Positions 51,821 through 59,249 of a stretch of 64,000 nucleotides of DNA are shown piece after piece; position 1 is the first letter of the stretch, and each line of letters starts with the position of its first letter. Source of the DNA: CAG-217 sp963642245 (GTDB taxonomy: Bacteria > Bacillota > Clostridia > Oscillospirales > Acutalibacteraceae); NCBI GenBank assembly GCA_963642245.1, contig CAVIFY010000009.1, positions 1 through 64,000 of the forward strand, written 5' to 3'. The notes beneath the pieces are model-generated. The model ran no database searches. It was not told where the DNA came from and saw only the letters and a program-made list of their open reading frames with translations. A program made the translations under genes and the position numbers.

Positions 51821-52259
51821 ATCCGTGCACATGCACGGTAAAGTTCTTGTGGCAGTGGGGGCAGTTGACGGTGTGCTTGCCTTTTTTGCGGGGCAGGCGC
51901 AGCACCGCTTTGCAGCCGGGGCATTTCTTAAACACATGGGTCTTGCGGAACTTCCATTTGTCCCGCAGCAGGCGGCTCTCTCGCCGCACCGGAGCGGTCA
52001 GGGCCAGCCAGCGGGCGTTCTCTCGCTGCCGGGCGGTAATGTTGCGGGAGAAGGAGCGGAAGATGGCGTAGATCAGCACCGCCAGGGAAAGGATCCACAG
52101 CACGGTATAGACCGGGCGGGACACCCGGGCAAAGGCGCTGCCCACGATCACCAGCACCAGGTAGATTACCAGGAGGGCTTTATACAGGGCGTCTATGCCG
52201 TAGCGACCGACCATGCTCTGCTGCATTTTGTAGCCCATTTGTCTGAATTTTTCTTTCAT
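51819..52259 (-). CDS. Small membrane protein with C-terminal zinc ribbon
   Basis: A 146-residue protein. A basic amphipathic N-terminus (MKEKFRQMGYKMQQ) precedes two membrane helices (about 28-46 and 53-70). A long basic cytoplasmic stretch follows (RQRENARWLALTAPVRRESR) and then a zinc ribbon with CPGCKAVLRLPRKKGK and CPHCHKNF near the end. It resembles the zinc-ribbon/DUF-type membrane proteins found beside J-domain genes in Clostridia. Upstream in-frame ATGs exist within the preceding gene. The ATG at 52257-52259 is chosen because of the AAAGGAC site. It lies 31 bases after the J-domain gene on the same strand. Confidence 0.75.
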   Translation of the reverse strand: MKEKFRQMGYKMQQSMVGRYGIDALYKALLVIYLVLVIVGSAFARVSRPVYTVLWILSLAVLIYAIFRSFSRNITARQRENARWLALTAPVRRESRLLRDKWKFRKTHVFKKCPGCKAVLRLPRKKGKHTVNCPHCHKNFTVHVHG

Positions 52260-52290
52260 AAAACGGATTGTCCTTTCAAACTCTGTACGG

Positions 52291-53136
52291 TCACGCCCCG
52301 GCAGAGGAGCCGCTGGCCTGACCAAAGGCGCTGCCTCCGCTGTCCTGACTGCCGCTGTAAGCGTACTGACCGCTGTTGCCGCTTTGGTTGTCGCTTTGGC
52401 CGCTGTCTGCGCTTTGGCTGTAACTGTATGCGTTGCCCGGCGATACATCGTAGTGCTGGTACTGGCTGCTCCAACTCATCAGGGAGGTGATCCCCAGGAT
52501 CACCAGGCGGATAATAAAGATCACCAGCGCCACCCGCAGGATGGTCAGCAGGCAGCCCCCTTGGCGGCGCACCGGGCGGCTTTGCTGCCGATGGGTGCCG
52601 GTGCTCCCTGCCCCTGCGGTGTAGGCGGAGAAGTCAAAGAACGAGAACGGGTCAAAGCCAAAGCCCAAGGGATTGATCCCCTGGCGAATGCTGTTGTAGG
52701 CGCTTTGGTAATTGGCGTTGTTCGGCTCTCGGTTCACGGCAATGCGAATGTTTGCCATGGCCTTTTCCTGATCGCCGTAGCCCATATAGGCCAGGGCGGC
52801 CAGGTAGTACCAGCGGGTATCGCTCTTGTCCATATTACCCAGCAGGTTAATGGCCTGTGCATATTGACCGTGGTTGATAAAGTTCACCACGGCGGTATAG
52901 TAATCGCTGCCGGCGTCTGCGCTGCGGCCGCTGCCGGCAGAGGTGCTCCCGGCGGCGGTGCCGTTCTTAATGGCGTCAAAGGCGGCGTTCACCTCTGCCA
53001 TCTTGGCCTCGGCCACATGGTCCCCCGGGTTCAGGTCCGGGTGGTACTTTTTGGCCAGGCGCTTGTAGGCACGGGTGCATTCCGCCAGATCGGCGCCGTT
53101 GGGCACGCCCAGCACCTGATAAGGATTTTGTGTCAT
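52291..53136 (-). CDS. Membrane-anchored J-domain (DnaJ-like) protein
   Basis: A 281-residue protein. The N-terminal J domain (residues 4-60) has the HPD motif (His32-Pro33-Asp34) needed to stimulate DnaK ATPase. Next come a TPR-like helical pair (INLLGNMDKSDTRWYYLAAL, AMANIRIAVNREPNNANYQ), a hydrophobic Phe-rich linker, one membrane span (about 195-218, CLLTILRVALVIFIIRLVIL) and a low-complexity Ser/Gln/Gly tail. There is no Cys-rich zinc region or client-binding domain, so it is a specialised type III J protein. It is probably a membrane-localised DnaK partner. It shares an operon with the zinc-ribbon membrane protein. Confidence 0.87.
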   Translation of the reverse strand: MTQNPYQVLGVPNGADLAECTRAYKRLAKKYHPDLNPGDHVAEAKMAEVNAAFDAIKNGTAAGSTSAGSGRSADAGSDYYTAVVNFINHGQYAQAINLLGNMDKSDTRWYYLAALAYMGYGDQEKAMANIRIAVNREPNNANYQSAYNSIRQGINPLGFGFDPFSFFDFSAYTAGAGSTGTHRQQSRPVRRQGGCLLTILRVALVIFIIRLVILGITSLMSWSSQYQHYDVSPGNAYSYSQSADSGQSDNQSGNSGQYAYSGSQDSGGSAFGQASGSSAGA

Positions 53137-53168
53137 ACTGCCTCGCTTGTGTTTCTTAGATTGCTTCT

Positions 53169-53177
53169 ACTATACCA
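53169..53177 (-). promoter_or_regulatory. Extended -10 promoter of the J-domain pair
   Basis: On the minus strand TGGTATAGT (TGn-TATAGT), about 33 bases before the start. Two TTGGTCA repeats lie upstream, neither at ideal -35 spacing. Confidence 0.45.
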
Positions 53178-53281
53178 CGGATTTTTGACCAATTTATGAC
53201 CAAATGAAGAAGAAAATCCGCCCACTTGTAAAGGATTTGTAAACCCCGTCGGCAAAAGAGACTGTTTTTGCCCGGTTTGTC

Positions 53282-53310
53282 TTGTATTCGGGTCCAAAAT
53301 TTGGTAAACT
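53282..53310 (+). promoter_or_regulatory. Promoter of the PAP2-tautomerase pair
   Basis: TTGTAT (53282-53287), a 17-base spacer and TAAACT (53305-53310); the start codon follows at 53343. Confidence 0.65.
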
Positions 53311-53342
53311 GGGGGTGTAAATTACAGAAAAGGGGTTTTTCT

Positions 53343-54221
53343 ATGTTTAGTCCGATCTTGCTGACCATCGGCGACAACATAGACAAGGCGTTTTATGCCT
53401 TTGATCTGTGGGTGTTCCGGTTCTTCGGCTCTATGCAGTGCGGGTTTTTGACCGGCGTTGCCAAGTTCTTTACCACCTTTGGGGACGAGAATTTCGTTAT
53501 TCCCGTGGTGGTGCTGTCTGTGGTGCTGTGCTTTTTTAAGCGCACCCGCAAGTACGGCTTTTCCATTTTATTTGCCGTGATCATCGGCACGCTGATCACC
53601 AATGTGATCGCCAAGCCGATGGTGCTGCGTATTCGACCGTACAACACCTTGCAGCAGAATGCGGATTACTGGGCCTGGTACATTGGCGCCGGGGCGCTGA
53701 GCGAGAGCGATTACAGCTTTCCCTCCGGCCATACCACCTCTGCCGTTGAGGTGGCCACCGCGCTGTTCCTGTGCTTTAAGAGCGATAAGAAGAAAATTGC
53801 CTGGCTGTTCCCCTGTGTAGCTCTGTGCACTATGGGCTCCCGGGTGTATCTGATGGTGCATTACGCCACCGATGTGTTGGGCGGCCTGCTGGTGGGCGTG
53901 ATCGCCGCCGTTCTGGGCTACCTGCTGATGAAGCTGGTGATGAAAATCAAGGGCTTGGAAAAGGTGGACGCAGCCAAGCTGTTCAAAAAGGTGCCCGGCA
54001 AGGTGGGCTTTGCCTGCATTGGCGTGGCGGTCATCGGTATCTTCCTGTATGCGTTTATTCCCTCCCTTAGTGAGGGCGGCACAGACACCCAGCGCTGTGC
54101 CTATATAGGGGACTACAAGTGCTACAATGCCGCCAAGGTGGACGATGAGAAGTACCCGCCTATTGACGGCAAGGAATATTGCAAGATCCATTGGAAAGAA
54201 CTGTCCGGCGTAAAGGAGTAA
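53343..54221 (+). CDS. PAP2-family membrane phosphatase
   Basis: A 292-residue polytopic phosphatase with about six helices. It shows the three acid-phosphatase motifs: KPMVLRIRP (Lys91 to Pro99), PSGH (127-130) and SRVYLMVHYATD (166-177). Members dephosphorylate undecaprenyl diphosphate, phosphatidic acid or similar lipids. The C-terminal 60 residues extend beyond the enzyme core and carry Cys residues (TQRCAYIGDYKCYNAAKV), possibly a small extracytoplasmic module. The start follows AAAAGGGG. The gene precedes a tautomerase by four bases, and uppP, another undecaprenyl-diphosphate phosphatase, lies 470 bases downstream. Confidence 0.9.
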   Translation: MFSPILLTIGDNIDKAFYAFDLWVFRFFGSMQCGFLTGVAKFFTTFGDENFVIPVVVLSVVLCFFKRTRKYGFSILFAVIIGTLITNVIAKPMVLRIRPYNTLQQNADYWAWYIGAGALSESDYSFPSGHTTSAVEVATALFLCFKSDKKKIAWLFPCVALCTMGSRVYLMVHYATDVLGGLLVGVIAAVLGYLLMKLVMKIKGLEKVDAAKLFKKVPGKVGFACIGVAVIGIFLYAFIPSLSEGGTDTQRCAYIGDYKCYNAAKVDDEKYPPIDGKEYCKIHWKELSGVKE

Positions 54222-54225
54222 AGCT

Positions 54226-54564
54226 ATGCCTTTTATTGAAGTAAAGACCACAGAGGACCTGTCCGCCGTGGCAGCGGAGCTGAAAAGTGAACTGGGCCGC
54301 GCCATTACCGCCATTCCCGGCAAAAGCGAAAGCTGGCTGATGGTGAACCTGGTGGGTGAGCAAAAAATGTACTTCCAGGGCAGCGACGCACCCTGCGCCC
54401 TGTTCTCCGTGTCCATTTTCGGCACGGCAACGGACCAGGCCTACGACGACCTGACCCGCCGGTTGTGTGCCCTTGCCCAGCAGTATTTGCAGGTGCCGCC
54501 GGAGCGCACCTATGTGCGCTACCGAGAGGTGGACCACTGGGGCTATAACAATTTTAATTTCTGA
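54226..54564 (+). CDS. MIF-like (macrophage migration inhibitory factor family) tautomerase
   Basis: A 112-residue protein that aligns along its full length with animal MIF. It has Pro2 as the catalytic N-terminal proline after Met removal, MVNLVGEQKMYFQGSDAPCA in the middle and PPERTYVRYREVDHWGYNNF at the end, where MIF has a very similar strand and WNN segment. It lacks a second Cys for a CxxC oxidoreductase motif (here PCALF). It has no signal peptide, as with MIF. The start follows AAAGGAGTAAAGCT, four bases after the PAP2 gene. The physiological substrate is unknown. It could act as a phenylpyruvate-type tautomerase. Confidence 0.85.
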   Translation: MPFIEVKTTEDLSAVAAELKSELGRAITAIPGKSESWLMVNLVGEQKMYFQGSDAPCALFSVSIFGTATDQAYDDLTRRLCALAQQYLQVPPERTYVRYREVDHWGYNNFNF

Positions 54565-54569
54565 GCACC

Positions 54570-54597
54570 AAGCGCTGCGGGCAACTGCGGCGCTTTT
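54570..54597 (+). terminator. Probable intrinsic terminator
   Basis: AAGCGC(T)GC pairs with GC(G)GCGCTT around an eight-base loop, followed by TT. Confidence 0.65.
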
Positions 54598-54633
54598 GTT
54601 ATGATAAATTTGTGTTAAATCTCATAAGATTTC

Positions 54634-54662
54634 TGTACAAGGGGCTGCGGGTCTGTTACAAT
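54634..54662 (+). promoter_or_regulatory. Promoter of uppP
   Basis: TGTACA (54634-54639), 17 bases, TACAAT (54657-54662). The -35 is non-ideal. Confidence 0.5.
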
Positions 54663-54693
54663 AGAAAAAACGATAACGGAGGCAATACAGTAT

Positions 54694-55527
54694 ATGAATT
54701 TGATCATTGAAATACTCAAGGCCATTGTGCTGGGCGTGGTAGAGGGCATTACCGAGTGGCTGCCCATCAGCTCCACCGGCCATATGATCCTGGTGGACGA
54801 ATTTTTGCACCTGAATGTGACACCTCAGTTCAAAGAGATGTTCTTGGTGGTGATCCAGCTGGGCGCCATTTTGGCCGTGGTGGTGCTGTACTGGCACAAG
54901 CTGTGGCCCTTTGGTATGGAGAACAAGCGCATTGTGCCTAAGAAAGACATTTGGCAAATGTGGTTCAAGGTGCTGGTCAGCTGCGTACCGGCTGCCGTGG
55001 TGGGCGTGCTCTTTGACGATAAGCTGAACGCGCTGTTTTACAACTGGCAGACCGTGGCGATCATGCTCATTCTCTTTGGTATCTTCTTTTTGGTGGTGGA
55101 GACCTGGAACAAAGGCAAAACCGCCAAGATCAATTCCATTGGCGAGCTGACTTACACCTCTGCGCTGATCATCGGTATGTTTCAGCTGATCGCGGCGGTG
55201 TTCCCGGGCACCTCCCGCAGCGGCGCCACCATTTTGGGCGCCATTCTCATTGGCGTGTCCCGCACGGTGGCGGCAGAGTACACCTTCTTCCTGGCGGTGC
55301 CGGTGATGTTCGGCGCCAGCGCGCTGAAGCTGGTCAAGTTCGGCTTCCACTTCACCTCTGCCGAGGCCATTTTGCTGGCTGTGGGTATGGTGGTAGCCTT
55401 CCTGGTGTCCATCTTGGCCATCAAGTTCTTGATGGGCTACATCAAAAAGCACGACTTTAAGGCCTTTGGCTGGTATCGGATCGTTTTAGGCGCAGCGGTG
55501 ATCTTGTACTTTGTTTTGGCACGGTAA
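54694..55527 (+). CDS. uppP: Undecaprenyl-diphosphatase UppP/BacA
   Basis: A 277-residue membrane enzyme that recycles the lipid carrier of cell-wall synthesis and confers bacitracin tolerance. About eight membrane spans. The active-site motifs EGITEWLPISSTGHMIL (18-34) and PGTSRSGATI (near 170) are intact. The start follows ACGGAGGCAATACAGTAT. The gene stands alone; the following 400 bases are non-coding. Confidence 0.97.
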   Translation: MNLIIEILKAIVLGVVEGITEWLPISSTGHMILVDEFLHLNVTPQFKEMFLVVIQLGAILAVVVLYWHKLWPFGMENKRIVPKKDIWQMWFKVLVSCVPAAVVGVLFDDKLNALFYNWQTVAIMLILFGIFFLVVETWNKGKTAKINSIGELTYTSALIIGMFQLIAAVFPGTSRSGATILGAILIGVSRTVAAEYTFFLAVPVMFGASALKLVKFGFHFTSAEAILLAVGMVVAFLVSILAIKFLMGYIKKHDFKAFGWYRIVLGAAVILYFVLAR

Positions 55528-55539
55528 TTGCGCTCTTCG

Positions 55540-55561
55540 CCGCAGGTGAAAACCTGCGGCT
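55540..55561 (+). repeat. 22-base palindromic repeat, copy A
   Basis: CCGCAGGTGAAAACCTGCGG plus CT, a hairpin with a GAAA-type loop. An identical copy starts exactly 300 bases downstream at 55840. No T tract follows this copy. Confidence 0.85.
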
Positions 55562-55619
55562 CAGACCGTCGATAAAGCGGCTAAACCGCGCCGGTTAGAA
55601 AAAGTTGAAACAGAGGTTT

Positions 55620-55645
55620 CGTAGGGCGGGGGCTTGCTCCCGCCG
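55620..55645 (+). repeat. GTAGGG-hairpin intergenic repeat, copy 5
   Basis: Identical over 26 bases to 29955-29980. Unlike the other two loci no inverted partner (CCCTAC) is seen nearby. Confidence 0.85.
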
Positions 55646-55673
55646 CAGGTGTTTGCAATCACCGGCGATCTGG

Positions 55674-55713
55674 AAAAATGGCTTGAACATTGAGTTCAAG
55701 CCATTTTTGGCGC
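55674..55713 (+). terminator. Perfect 15-bp hairpin, possible terminator
   Basis: AAAAATGGCTTGAAC (55674-55688), loop ATTGA, GTTCAAGCCATTTTT (55694-55708). The stem ends in a T run and could terminate uppP transcripts 150 bases after the gene. Confidence 0.6.
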
Positions 55714-55797
55714 TTTTCGTCTTTTGTTCGGGAGCAGTACGGTGTACGGCACCCGCTCACAAAATACGAAATTTATCTCGCTTTCTCGAAGTCTGCC

Positions 55798-55836
55798 AGC
55801 GTGCAGAAATTTGTAATTAGATTTTTTCTGCACGCT
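55798..55836. repeat. 12-bp inverted repeat
   Basis: AGCGTGCAGAAA (55798-55809) and TTTCTGCACGCT (55825-55836) are perfect inverted copies with 15 bases between them. Confidence 0.8.
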
Positions 55837-55839
55837 GTA

Positions 55840-55866
55840 CCGCAGGTGAAAACCTGCGGCTTTTTT
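55840..55866 (+). terminator. Terminator formed by repeat copy B
   Basis: CCGCAGGTGAAAACCTGCGG hairpin followed by C and six T residues. Same 22-base sequence as 55540-55561. Confidence 0.85.
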
Positions 55867-55897
55867 GCGCCCTGCGGTGGCAATTTCTGTGGGAATA

Positions 55898-55906
55898 TGC
55901 TATACT
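55898..55906 (+). promoter_or_regulatory. Extended -10 promoter of recD2
   Basis: TGCTATACT (TGn then TATACT), 33 bases before the start codon; the -35 is weak. Confidence 0.6.
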
Positions 55907-55939
55907 GAAAGGTGAAATTGAAAGACTTTGGAGCAAGGT

Positions 55940-58180
55940 ATGGCAGAAGCGTATGAGAATTTGGCCGGTCGGGTGGAGGAGATCATTTACCGCAACCCGG
56001 ACAACGGCTACACCGTGCTGCAACTGAATACAGGCGAGGCCAATGTGGACGGCGAGACCGTGGCCGGTGAAATGCCCCCCATCAGCGAGGGGGAGGAGGC
56101 GGCGTTTCGCGGGCAGTGGACCATGCATCCCCGCTTTGGCCGCCAATTTAAGGCGGTGCAGGTGACGGTGACCCTGCCCAAGGACGCCTCCGGCATTTTG
56201 CAATACCTGTCCGGCGGGATCATTAAGGGCATCGGCCCCTCAACGGCCACCAAGATCGTAGAGGCCTTTGGCGCCGACAGTTTGCAGGTGATCGAGAAGG
56301 AGCCGGAGCGACTGGCAGAGCTAAAGGGGATCAGCCGCAGTATGGCCAAGAAGATCAGCCGGGAGTACCAAAATCAGTTTGCCTCCCGCCAGGCGTTGGA
56401 GGCGCTGGCCGGGATGGGCTTTACCCAGGGAGAGGCGTTTAAGGCCTTTTCCCTTTTTGGGCCGGAAGCGCCGGAGATCTTGGCGGAGAACCCTTATGCC
56501 TTTGTGACCACCGGCAACGATCAGGGCATTGCCTTTGAGCGTGCCCAGGAGATCGCAGAGGAACTGCCCCAGGCGCCGGACCCGGGCTATCGGGACCAGG
56601 CGGCGGTGATCTATGTGGTGCAGTATAATTTGAAGAACGGCCACACCTGCCTGCCCCGGCGCAAGGTGATCCAGACGGCGGTGGCCGGGCTGGATATGAC
56701 CGAGGACCGGGCGGAGATGGCGCTGGACAACGCCTTGGAGGCGCGCCAGCTGGTGCAAGAAGAAATGGACGGCAAGCCGTTCCTGTTTTTACCCCATATT
56801 TATGACGCGGAGCAGGGGATCGGTCAGCGGATCCGGGTAATGACCCAATACCCGCCCCGGGAGTGCGAGATCTTCACTTCCGAGATCCTGGCCTATGAGG
56901 GCGCCAACGGTATTGAATTGGACGAAAAGCAGCGCCGAGCCATTGAGATCGCTACCCAAAAGGGCCTGCTGATCTTGACCGGCGGCCCGGGCACCGGCAA
57001 GACCACCACCGTTAAGGGCATTATTACCATGATGAAGAACCGGGGGCTGCGGGTGGCGCTGGCGGCACCTACCGGCCGGGCTGCCCAGCGTATGACGGAG
57101 CTCACCGGCAGCGAGGCCAAGACCATTCACCGCCTGCTGGAGACCGAGCGGCGGGACGGCGAGCCGGAGCCGACTTTTGTTCACAATTTGCGCAATCCCT
57201 TGGATCTGGACGCGGTGATCGTGGACGAACTGTCTATGGTCGATGTGCTGCTCTTTTCCGCCCTTTTAGACGCGCTGCCGCTCCATTGCCGCCTGATCCT
57301 GGTAGGCGATGTGGACCAGCTGCCGCCGGTAGGCGCGGGCAATGTGCTCTCGGACCTGATCGCCGGTGGGCTGATCGATGTGATCAGCCTGGACAAAGTG
57401 TTTCGCCAGGCGCGGAAAAGCCGTATCGTCACCAACGCTCACCGGGTGGTGGCCGGTGAAATGCCGGAACTGGACTGCAACACACCGGACTCGGACTTCT
57501 TTTTCTTAAACACAGCGTCCGTGTATGCGGTGCCCCGCAAGGTGGTGGAGCTGGTGACCCGGCGTATTCCCGCCGGTTACGGACTGGACAGCATAAAGGA
57601 CATTCAGGTGCTGTGCCCCTCTCGCAAGGGGGCTGCCGGCACCGAGTACCTGAACACCCAGTTGCAGGCGGCGCTGAACCCGCCGGACAAGCACAAGGCG
57701 GAATTGGTGACCATGGGTCGCACTCTGCGGGAGGGCGACCGGGTCATGCAGATCAAAAACAACTACGATGTGCCCTGGTTTAAGAAAAACGGCGACAGCG
57801 GCGCCGGGGTGTTTAACGGCGATATTGGTATTCTCACCCGCATTGACCGGGGACAGGATATTCTGAATGTGCAGTTTGACGATCGGGAGGCCATGTACTC
57901 CCTGCAAAATGCGGACCAGCTGGACCTGGCCTATGCTATGACCGTGCATAAGAGCCAAGGCTCGGAGTTCTCCGCGGTGGTGATGCCCACCATCGGTGCG
58001 TCGCCCAAGCTGTGCTATCGCAATTTGTTCTATACCGCTCTGACCCGTGCCAAGTCCCTGCTGATCTTGGTGGGCACGCGGGAGAGCATACAGGCCATGG
58101 TGGCGAATGATAAAAAAATGCTGCGGTACAGCGGGCTTGTTCATTTTTTATCTGTTGACAACGACGGCCCGATACAGTAG
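55940..58180 (+). CDS. recD2: RecD2-type ATP-dependent DNA helicase
   Basis: A 746-residue superfamily 1B, 5'-3' helicase of the stand-alone RecD2 type found in bacteria without RecBCD. An N-terminal OB-like domain (RVEEIIYRNPDNGYTVLQ) and two helix-hairpin-helix units (GIGPSTATKIVEAF, LKGISRSMAKKI) precede the motor. Walker A is LTGGPGTGKTTT near residue 350 and Walker B is VIVDELSMVD. Later motifs include LVGDVDQLPPVGAG and the C-terminal YAMTVHKSQGSEF. An in-frame TTG 12 bases upstream is possible, but GGAG fits the ATG at 55940. It probably acts in repair and fork maintenance. Confidence 0.95.
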   Translation: MAEAYENLAGRVEEIIYRNPDNGYTVLQLNTGEANVDGETVAGEMPPISEGEEAAFRGQWTMHPRFGRQFKAVQVTVTLPKDASGILQYLSGGIIKGIGPSTATKIVEAFGADSLQVIEKEPERLAELKGISRSMAKKISREYQNQFASRQALEALAGMGFTQGEAFKAFSLFGPEAPEILAENPYAFVTTGNDQGIAFERAQEIAEELPQAPDPGYRDQAAVIYVVQYNLKNGHTCLPRRKVIQTAVAGLDMTEDRAEMALDNALEARQLVQEEMDGKPFLFLPHIYDAEQGIGQRIRVMTQYPPRECEIFTSEILAYEGANGIELDEKQRRAIEIATQKGLLILTGGPGTGKTTTVKGIITMMKNRGLRVALAAPTGRAAQRMTELTGSEAKTIHRLLETERRDGEPEPTFVHNLRNPLDLDAVIVDELSMVDVLLFSALLDALPLHCRLILVGDVDQLPPVGAGNVLSDLIAGGLIDVISLDKVFRQARKSRIVTNAHRVVAGEMPELDCNTPDSDFFFLNTASVYAVPRKVVELVTRRIPAGYGLDSIKDIQVLCPSRKGAAGTEYLNTQLQAALNPPDKHKAELVTMGRTLREGDRVMQIKNNYDVPWFKKNGDSGAGVFNGDIGILTRIDRGQDILNVQFDDREAMYSLQNADQLDLAYAMTVHKSQGSEFSAVVMPTIGASPKLCYRNLFYTALTRAKSLLILVGTRESIQAMVANDKKMLRYSGLVHFLSVDNDGPIQ

Positions 58181-58183
58181 CAT
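58155..58183 (+). promoter_or_regulatory. Possible promoter of the mreB-like/ECF genes
   Basis: Perfect TTGACA (58155-58160) at the end of recD2, with TAGCAT (58178-58183) at 17 bases as a poor -10. Confidence 0.35.
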
Positions 58184-58217
58184 ATAGAAAAGTGATTTTT
58201 GTTTAGGACGGATGTTT

Positions 58218-59249
58218 ATGTTTGGATATGATTTGGGCATTGATCTGGGCACCACCAATATTGTGATCGGCGTGCCCGGCAAGGGCATACGGCTGGACGA
58301 GCCGGCCTATGTGGCCTATGATGAGGAAAAAGAGAAGGTGCTGTACGCCGGTAAGCGGGCCTACTTCTTAGAGGGGCGCGAGCCGGAGGGCCTGCGTGTG
58401 GAGCGGCCCATTCTCTCCGGCGTGGTGGGCCACTATGAGCTGGCCCAGCAGATGATGCGCCATTTTATCAATAAAGTGATCGGCAACAGCCTGTTTAAGC
58501 CCCGTGTGGTGGTGTCTGTGCCGGCTATGCACACGGATGTGGAGAAGCGCACCATTGTGTCCGTCATGATCCACGCCGGTGCCCGCTCCGTGTGCCTGGT
58601 GGAGGAGCCGCTGTGCGCCGCCTTTGGCGCCGGGATCGACCCTATGCAGCCCTCCGGCGCCTTTGTGATCGACCTGGGCGGCGGCACGGTGGATATGGCG
58701 GTGATCAGCCAGGGCGCTATGAGCCAGTCCGAGTCCCTGAAAGTGGGGGGCAACGACCTGGACGCAGAGATCGTTAAGTACCTGCGTGAGGCGCATGATG
58801 TGGCCGTTGGCCTGCGCACCGCAGAGGAGATCAAGCGCACGGTGGCCTGCGCCCTGCCCCGAGAGGAAGATGTGACCACCTATGCCAAGGGCCAGGACCT
58901 GCTCACCGGTCTGCCCCGGGAGGTGGAGATCAGCGGCAACGCCCTGTACCTGGCGCTGCAACCGTATTTTGAGACGGTGGCGGAGCACGCAGGGGCACTG
59001 TTTGAGCGCACCTCGCCCCAGCTGGTCACGGACATTGGCAACACCGGCGTGCTGCTGACCGGCGGCGGTGCCAATATTTGCAATATTGACCGCCTATTCT
59101 CAGACGCACTGGGCGGCGTGCCGGTGCGCAAGGCCACGGACGAAATGCACTGCGTGGCCAAGGGCTGCGTGGTGGCGCTGGAAAAAATGCACCTTCTGGA
59201 TCAGTACGGCTATCGGTATCAGACCAAAGAAGACGCCCATATTCGCTGA
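58218..59249 (+). CDS. MreB/Mbl-family rod shape-determining protein
   Basis: A 343-residue actin-like ATPase. Seen: phosphate 1 DLGIDLGTTN (5-14), the connecting segment VVSVPAMHTDVEKR, EEPLCAAFGAG, phosphate 2 VIDLGGGTVDMAV (about 157-169), and the adenosine motif LTGGGANI near 280. MreB-type proteins polymerise under the membrane and guide lateral wall synthesis. mreC and mreD do not follow it, so this is likely an Mbl or MreBH paralogue and not the main mreB. The start at 58218 suits the AGGACGG site better than 58212. Its stop shares one base with the ecfT start (TGATG), tying it to a transporter operon. Confidence 0.9.
   Translation: MFGYDLGIDLGTTNIVIGVPGKGIRLDEPAYVAYDEEKEKVLYAGKRAYFLEGREPEGLRVERPILSGVVGHYELAQQMMRHFINKVIGNSLFKPRVVVSVPAMHTDVEKRTIVSVMIHAGARSVCLVEEPLCAAFGAGIDPMQPSGAFVIDLGGGTVDMAVISQGAMSQSESLKVGGNDLDAEIVKYLREAHDVAVGLRTAEEIKRTVACALPREEDVTTYAKGQDLLTGLPREVEISGNALYLALQPYFETVAEHAGALFERTSPQLVTDIGNTGVLLTGGGANICNIDRLFSDALGGVPVRKATDEMHCVAKGCVVALEKMHLLDQYGYRYQTKEDAHIR

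Larger units (their letters stand above)
55528..55927. other. Palindrome-rich non-coding region
   Basis: About 400 bases without a credible gene but with at least five inverted repeats: 55539-55560, 55577-55589, the GTAGGG element 55620-55645, a 15-bp perfect stem 55674-55708, and a 12-bp stem 55798-55836. A terminator at 55840-55866 follows. The word CCGCAGGTG occurs three times (55540, 55643, 55840). A short open frame here (55605-55820) has no ribosome binding site and is not called. Confidence 0.6.

Noticed and set aside
55605..55820. Short plus-strand open frame in the palindrome-rich region
   Set aside because: No ribosome binding site, and it runs through three inverted repeats. Its composition is explained by the repeats.
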